A stretch of 42,405 nt of DNA from Candidatus Angelobacter sp. Gp1-AA117 (GTDB lineage Bacteria > Acidobacteriota > Terriglobia > Terriglobales > Acidobacteriaceae), in assembly GCA_003223515.1 (NCBI GenBank), contig QHVI01000081.1:1-42405 (forward strand), read 5' to 3'. A program made the position numbers and the translations under genes. The notes below the pieces were generated by a model. It was not told the origin of the DNA. It did not search any database and saw nothing but the letters and a program-made list of their open reading frames with translations. Of this stretch, positions 38,214 through 42,405 are shown piece after piece; the first letter of the stretch is position 1; each line of letters starts with the position of its first letter.

Positions 38214-40034
38214 GGCCGCTTTCTGGAAATGCTTCAGCAGGGCTTCGGTTTGAGGCTTGGTGAGGATGGCGTTCAGGGCGGCGGCGTCGGCTTCCTGGAC
38301 GGCGCGCACGCTGCCGAAATGCTGGAGCAGACGTTGCCGGGTGCGTTCGCCAATGCCGGGAATTTCCAGCAGTTCGGATTTGCGGTCGCGCATCTGGCGG
38401 CGCTTGCGGTGAAAAGTCACAGCAAAGCGGTGCGATTCATCGCGAATCATCTGTACGAGATGAAGCACGGGCGAATGGCGGTCAAGCACTACCGGGTCAT
38501 CTTCCTGCCCGTAGACATAGATGATCTCCTCTTTCTTGGCGATGGCGGCAAGCGGCTGGTTGGTGATCTCCAGCGATTCGAGGGCTTGAGCGGCCGCATG
38601 AAGCTGGCCCAGACCTCCGTCAATGAGCACCAGGCTGGGGAAGGGCTTGTTCTCGTCGCGCAGGCGCTTGTAACGGCGCTCCACTACCTCGCGCATGGAG
38701 GCAAAGTCGTCTACGCCCTGAACGGTGCGCACGATGAACTTGCGGTATTCAGATTTGTTCATCTTGCCGTCTTCCCACACCACCATCGACGCAACGGTTT
38801 CCGCGCCCTGAATGTGGGAAATGTCGAAACATTCAATGCGCTTAGGCAGATCGGGCAGGGTGAGCGCATCCTGCAGGTTTTCCTGGATGGCTTTGGCAGC
38901 CGGCTTCATCACGCGGAAGCGCTGATCGAAAGACTGCTTGGCATTCTGCGCTACCAGATCGATCAATGAACGTTTTTCGCCACGCTGAGGCACTTGAATT
39001 TCGACTTTGCCCTGGCGCTTCTCGCTCAGAAGTTCTTCCAGAGTGGGGCGGTCCTCGAAATCCACGGGCGCCAGCACAGTGCGAGGGACATATTGCTGAT
39101 CGATGTAAATCTGTTTCAGCAGGGCAGAAAAGAAGTCGCCGGTATTGAAGGGCTGGCCGGGTTCGCGGTCGGGCAGGTCTTCCCAGAAAAAATCGCGCCG
39201 GTCGAGAACCTTGCCTCCACGCATATGAAAGACGTTGACGGCCAGCATCTCGTTTTCGAAGTGGTAGCCGAATACGTCCACATCATCGCCCTCAACGGCC
39301 GCCATGCGCTGCTTCTCCCGGAGTTGCTCCACGGTAGAGAGCAGGTCGCGATAGCGGGCGGCACGCTCGTACTCCTGATTGCCGGCGGCCTGATCCATCC
39401 GCTGACGCAGGGAACGGGAGAGATCGGTCTGGCGTCCTTCGAGCAAGAGTTGAACGTCGCGGACGGCTTCCTGGTAAGCCTCAGGAGTGGTGAGGTCTTT
39501 CACGCACGGGCCAAGACAGCGCTTGATGTAGTACTGCAGGCAGGGCCGCGGATGATAGCGGGTGAGGTCCACTTTGCATGAAGGGATCAAAAAGCTGCGG
39601 TGGATCAGGTCAACGATGCGATGAGCCAGATTGCCGGGGAAGTATGGCCCGTAATACTCGCTGCCGTCCTTCTTGAAGCGCCGGGTGACATAGACACGGG
39701 GGAAGCGCTCGGCACGGGTCAGCTTAATGTAAGGATAGGTTTTGTCGTCGCGCAGCAGGATGTTGAAGCGGGGCTTCTTGAGTTTAATGAGGTTGTTTTC
39801 GAGTGCCAGCGCCTCTTTTTCATTGTCCACAACGATGTATTCGACATCCACGGCCTCACGCAGCAGGGAGCCAGTCTTGGCATTGGCCTCGCCTACACCT
39901 TCATTGAAGTAGGAGCGTACCCGGGCCCGCAGGCTCTTGGCCTTGCCCACATAGATGACCTCGCCTTCGGCGTTCTTGTACATGTACACGCCGGGCTGGG
40001 TGGGAAGGGTTCGGATTTTCTCGATCAGGTCCAT
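38202..40034 (-). CDS. uvrC: Excinuclease ABC subunit C
   Basis: This encodes 610 aa, the normal UvrC length. UvrC makes the two incisions on either side of a UvrB-bound lesion in nucleotide excision repair. The GIY-YIG nuclease is at residues about 12-50 (QPGVYMYKNAEGEVIYVGKAKSL). The Cys-rich RYHPRPCLQYYIKRCLGPCVK region is at about 155-180, the UvrB-interacting UVR motif near 195-235, and the RNase H-like C-terminal endonuclease contains RIECFDISHIQGAETVASMV. The tandem HhH end is LLEIPGIGERTRQRLLQHFGS. The last residues are encoded within a repeat tract. A nearby ATL protein could feed lesions to this system. Confidence 0.96.
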   Translation of the reverse strand: MDLIEKIRTLPTQPGVYMYKNAEGEVIYVGKAKSLRARVRSYFNEGVGEANAKTGSLLREAVDVEYIVVDNEKEALALENNLIKLKKPRFNILLRDDKTYPYIKLTRAERFPRVYVTRRFKKDGSEYYGPYFPGNLAHRIVDLIHRSFLIPSCKVDLTRYHPRPCLQYYIKRCLGPCVKDLTTPEAYQEAVRDVQLLLEGRQTDLSRSLRQRMDQAAGNQEYERAARYRDLLSTVEQLREKQRMAAVEGDDVDVFGYHFENEMLAVNVFHMRGGKVLDRRDFFWEDLPDREPGQPFNTGDFFSALLKQIYIDQQYVPRTVLAPVDFEDRPTLEELLSEKRQGKVEIQVPQRGEKRSLIDLVAQNAKQSFDQRFRVMKPAAKAIQENLQDALTLPDLPKRIECFDISHIQGAETVASMVVWEDGKMNKSEYRKFIVRTVQGVDDFASMREVVERRYKRLRDENKPFPSLVLIDGGLGQLHAAAQALESLEITNQPLAAIAKKEEIIYVYGQEDDPVVLDRHSPVLHLVQMIRDESHRFAVTFHRKRRQMRDRKSELLEIPGIGERTRQRLLQHFGSVRAVQEADAAALNAILTKPQTEALLKHFQKAALGF

Positions 40035-40440
40035 GGGTGAGGAGGCTTATTAGTTATTGAAGGTCGTGCAGCAGGCGATAGTCGCCCGCTTCGCTGGCTT
40101 GGATTTTCGTCCCTATTTGCCGTAACTGGCTTAGCGTTACCAGTATGTTGGCGCTGTTGCTGCCCAGCACCTCGGCAACTCCACTGGTTACCATGGTAAC
40201 AGGCGAAGTACGTAAAAATTTCTATTGTGGAGACGGCAGGGCAGCCGTGAGAGGCACCTACAGATTGGATAACCTATTGGCAGTAAAGGATTTAATTATT
40301 TAGTGCCGGCGCACGGGCAATGGCAAGCCGCTTGCTTTATGCCAAGGTGAGTAAATTAGCGGCACTGCTCCCCTAAGGTGCGCCAGTTTGTCGCAGGGGG
40401 AATGAAAACCAGCCGCTTGGGTCCCTAAGGAGCTTCTCCC
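40035..40440. other. Intergenic region with a perfect palindrome
   Basis: About 400 bases between divergent uvrC and the OmpA-family gene. It holds GTTACCATGGTAAC (see the regulatory entry), a nearby CGTTACCAG word, and an AAGGAG ribosome binding site before 40441. No ORF or RNA fold with a terminator is supported. Confidence 0.45.
40187..40200. promoter_or_regulatory. 14-bp perfect palindrome, candidate operator
   Basis: GTTACCATGGTAAC is an exact palindrome. The half-site GTTACCA is repeated in CGTTACCAG at about 40135, 52 bases away. Both lie in the uvrC/OmpA-gene intergenic region, which suggests a dimeric repressor site. No matching regulator gene is in the window. Confidence 0.4.
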
Positions 40441-41181
40441 ATGAACGTGAAATCCAGTCTTACCATCCTGGTGGCCGGTGCGGCCCTGATGTTCAATGCC
40501 GGTTGCGCCACCAAAAAATACGTACGGCAGCAGACACAGCCAATCATCGATAAGTCCAATGAACTTGATGCCTTAACGGCCAAGAACACCAATGCGATTA
40601 AAGACGTGGATGCCCGCGCACAGCAGGGTATTCAGGGCGTAAATGACAAGGCGTCTGCGGCCGACCAGAAAGCCACGGATGCCCGCACCCGCGCCGACCA
40701 GGCCCAGCAGGTTGCATCGGCAGCCGTGAGCCGCGCTGATACGCTAGCCAACCAAGTCGCCAACCTGGACAACTACCGTCCTGTGGTTGAGACCTCAGTT
40801 CATTTCGGATTCGATAAGGCTGACCTGACCAAGAATGCCAAAGGCGCCCTGGATCAGCTGGTTGCCGATGTCCCCAACACCAAGGGCTATATCGTGGTGG
40901 TGGAAGGCGGAACGGATTCGGTGGGTGATCCCAATTACAACTACAAGCTCAGCGAACGCCGGGCCGAAGCGGTTGTGCAGTACCTCTCTGAGAACAACAT
41001 TCCTGCTCACAAGATCTTCGTGATTGGGCTTGGTAAGGACAAGACCGTGGCCTCGAACAGATCAGCTTCAGGCCGCGCAAAGAACCGCCGCGTGGACGTT
41101 CGTTTGATGACGAATGTTGCCGCCGGAAATGAAAGCCAACAGTCTTCTGCGCTGACCACCGCTCCCAACCCGAGCCGGTAA
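40441..41181 (+). CDS. Pal-like OmpA-family lipoprotein
   Basis: This encodes 246 aa. The start follows AAGGAG. A lipoprotein signal ends in FNAGC (Cys22 would be lipidated), anchoring it in the outer membrane. Residues about 25-110 are a long Ala/Gln/Asp-rich coiled coil (KNTNAIKDVDARAQQGIQG..., KATDARTRADQAQQVASAAV). The OmpA-like peptidoglycan-binding domain spans about 118-225: VHFGFDKADLTKNAKGALDQL, VVVEGGTDSVGDPNYNYKLSERRAEAV and GLGKDKTVASNRSASGRAKNRRVDV. It links peptidoglycan to the outer membrane as Pal does. TolB and the Tol genes are not nearby. A clear terminator follows. Confidence 0.92.
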   Translation: MNVKSSLTILVAGAALMFNAGCATKKYVRQQTQPIIDKSNELDALTAKNTNAIKDVDARAQQGIQGVNDKASAADQKATDARTRADQAQQVASAAVSRADTLANQVANLDNYRPVVETSVHFGFDKADLTKNAKGALDQLVADVPNTKGYIVVVEGGTDSVGDPNYNYKLSERRAEAVVQYLSENNIPAHKIFVIGLGKDKTVASNRSASGRAKNRRVDVRLMTNVAAGNESQQSSALTTAPNPSR

Positions 41182-41214
41182 ATGTCTCTCCTCCCCCGAG
41201 GCATTGCGCAGGAT

Positions 41215-41246
41215 AAAGGCCGCCACCCGCTGGCGGCCTTTAATGT
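41215..41246 (+). terminator. Intrinsic terminator after the OmpA-family gene
   Basis: AAAGGCCGCCA (41215-41225) and TGGCGGCCTTT (41231-41241) form a perfect 11-bp stem with a CCCGC loop, then AATGTTT. Confidence 0.7.
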
Positions 41247-41362
41247 TTGTGCTTAAGTCCTGCGTGAGGCGAGGAGTTTTGTCGGAGAAGCATTGATCGG
41301 AAAATGAGAGTCGGGTCATCGGGGAAATCGGGTCAGCGAATCCCGAAATGTCCTGAGTTCGC

Positions 41363-41376
41363 TAGAATAGAGTGTA
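41363..41376 (+). promoter_or_regulatory. Candidate -10 box for a leaderless or short-leader transcript
   Basis: TAGAAT at 41363-41368 lies 8 nt before the ATG at 41376. A start site here would fall on or next to the start codon, giving a leaderless or near-leaderless mRNA. No Shine-Dalgarno sequence or good -35 is present. Confidence 0.3.
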
Positions 41377-42200
41377 TGAAGTTTGGCATTTATTTAACTT
41401 TTATCCTTCTTTTATCCGTGGTCGTAGCTGCTCAAGATAGAAACTCCCCTGACAATCAACCGCACATCACTCCTAAAAACATGCCCCCGCCAAAAGAGAA
41501 TGTGCCGCCTGATGTGGCGGCGGGCGAGGCGCCCGTGGGGGAGAGTTCCAGCAAGGATTCGCAGATCGATACGAACGCAAAGCGCACATCGAAGCCCGCG
41601 GATGACGCGAGTGAGCCTGACGACGTGCAGGAGATGCGTCCTTATGACCCACACAAGGCCGCCAAAGACGTAGAGGTAGGACAGTATTACCTCAAGCAGA
41701 AGAATTACCGCGCTGCGCTGGAACGGTTCAACGACGCATTGCTGTACAAGCCTAAAGATGCTGACGCCATCATCGGGCTGGCGCAGACCCAGGACAAGCT
41801 GGAATTATCAACTCCGGCTTACGGGAATTATCGTGCCTACCTGGAAATCCTCCCAAATGGGCCTTTGGCCAAACAGGCGCAGGAAGCCATCAAGCGGCTT
41901 GAGCCGACGGTGCAGGCGCAAAAAGAATCACCTGAGCTGGAACAGGTTCTGAAGGAAGGGCAGGATGCGCTGGCGCGGAATGATTTTGAAACCGCCTACG
42001 CCCGTTTTGCCAAGGCTTCACAGATGGCCCCAGACAATGCCATGGTCAATTTTCATCTCGCCGAGAGTTTGAAAGGAATGCAGCGGCTGGATGAAGCACG
42101 CCTGTTTTATCAGAAATCACTCGACCTGCAGCCCCATGGACCACAAGCCCGGGAAGCCAGGAGACAGATCTCGGAAATCAGAATGGTGCTGGGGAAGTGA
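41376..42200 (+). CDS. Secreted TPR-repeat protein
   Basis: This encodes 274 aa from the ATG at 41376; the frame extends upstream to 41304 but without a signal peptide start. The signal peptide is MKFGIYLTFILLLSVVVAA. A polar, Pro/Asp-rich linker spans about 20-90. Two TPR blocks follow: about 95-165 (VGQYYLKQKNYRAALERFNDALLYKPKDADAIIGLAQTQ) and about 185-265 (LKEGQDALARNDFETAYARFAKASQMAPDNAMVNFHLAESL, then FYQKSLDLQPHGPQ). TPR proteins of this kind are periplasmic scaffolds, for example for outer-membrane or polysaccharide machinery. It follows the OmpA-like gene after a terminator, so it has its own promoter. Confidence 0.85.
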   Translation: MKFGIYLTFILLLSVVVAAQDRNSPDNQPHITPKNMPPPKENVPPDVAAGEAPVGESSSKDSQIDTNAKRTSKPADDASEPDDVQEMRPYDPHKAAKDVEVGQYYLKQKNYRAALERFNDALLYKPKDADAIIGLAQTQDKLELSTPAYGNYRAYLEILPNGPLAKQAQEAIKRLEPTVQAQKESPELEQVLKEGQDALARNDFETAYARFAKASQMAPDNAMVNFHLAESLKGMQRLDEARLFYQKSLDLQPHGPQAREARRQISEIRMVLGK

Positions 42201-42248
42201 AGATTTTTACCACAGTCGGACATGGGACTTGAGTCCCACCCAGAAAAG

Positions 42249-42405
42249 ATGAAAATAGGTATGAGCGACTGCGTGGGCGAAAGCCGAATCTCTGTGGCGC
42301 CTGCAAGAGCCCGCACCGCAGTCTGGCTTGGACATCGCATCGTACCCGAAACTGTTGCTCCTCTCAGGAAGCACGCAGGGCAGACTGATCCTGATATCGA
42401 TGTCT
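42249..42405 (+). CDS. N-terminus of alanine dehydrogenase / transhydrogenase-alpha-like protein (partial)
   Basis: An ATG at 42249 opens a 52-codon frame running off the right edge without a stop. MKIGMSDCVGESRISVAP matches the start of AlaDH/PNT N-terminal domains (M-x-I-G-x...-G-E-x-R-[VI]-x-x-x-P). The part LGHRIVPETVAPLRKHAGQTDPDID follows the expected LGHxVVxE...AGxxDxDY pattern. Alanine dehydrogenase deaminates alanine; PntAA pumps hydride between NAD and NADP. The sequence cannot tell which. The ribosome binding site is weak. The match is by pattern only, so an alternative is an unrelated frame. Confidence 0.5.
   Translation, partial: MKIGMSDCVGESRISVAPARARTAVWLGHRIVPETVAPLRKHAGQTDPDIDV

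Noticed and set aside
1-42405. tRNA, rRNA, CRISPR array, prophage or restriction system
   Set aside because: I saw no cloverleaf, rRNA core words, regularly spaced repeats, or phage/Cas/restriction proteins in the intergenic regions or gene list.

Overview
The window is a 42.4 kb stretch of a moderately GC-rich Gram-negative-type genome. Gene content and repeat style suggest a soil Acidobacteriota, probably Terriglobia/Koribacter-like. The pointers are an ECF sigma factor with a TonB-tailed anti-sigma factor, a FecR/YXXXY-rich secreted protein, CstA-YbdD, a stand-alone LigD-type ATP ligase, a PPi-type phosphofructokinase, many small secreted proteins without relatives I recognise, and abundant short intergenic repeats. 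This lineage call is inference; no rRNA or other phylogenetic marker was aligned. I see no tRNA, rRNA, CRISPR array, prophage or full insertion sequence.

Layout. 1-3.2 kb: a CDS tail, two small secreted proteins, and an ECF sigma/anti-sigma pair with an autoregulatory-looking promoter. 3.2-4.6 kb: a decayed VapBC-type toxin-antitoxin remnant, a shortened crotonase, and an ORF-free block that folds into several stem-loops and ends in an intrinsic terminator (candidate small RNA). 4.6-9.2 kb: an N-acetylglucosamine-kinase-like gene overlapping a HEAT/LRV-like gene, divergent from a sodium:solute symporter overlapping an amino-acid permease. 9.2-15 kb: glycogen synthase, KsgA, the FecR protein, a secreted protein overlapping RuvC. 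15-17.2 kb: CstA with its small YbdD partner. 17.5-25.8 kb: a fibronectin-III-like secreted protein, two small membrane proteins (one Mpo1-like), a PPi-type PFK, an ATP-dependent DNA ligase, and an 11-Asp-box beta-propeller protein coupled to a small membrane protein. 26-31.6 kb: a periplasmic FKBP-type protein with an apparent internal deletion, a TlpA/rhodanese pair, two adjacent zinc-ribbon membrane proteins (one a site-2 protease), and a GNAT enzyme. 31.8-40 kb: an alkyltransferase-like repair protein, a GH71/GH99-like PKD protein, a histidine-kinase DHp-only fragment, a nucleotidyltransferase plus CgeB-like glycosyltransferase, and UvrC. 40.4 kb to the end: a Pal/OmpA lipoprotein, a TPR protein, and the start of an alanine dehydrogenase/transhydrogenase-alpha-like gene.

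The genes form no single pathway. DNA repair (RuvC, UvrC, ATL, ligase), carbon handling (GlgA, PFK, CstA, sugar kinase) and envelope functions recur.

The most unusual signal is a family of about 180-bp non-coding elements (three near-identical copies plus one with a different interior). They have terminal inverted repeats starting TAATGYCACTTAC, and each is bracketed by 10-14-bp direct repeats. In three copies the direct repeats look like the two halves of a duplicated REP-like palindrome, and a related unoccupied palindrome is also present. This looks like a MITE that inserts into palindromic repeats. The second notable signal is the structured RNA candidate near 4.4-4.6 kb.
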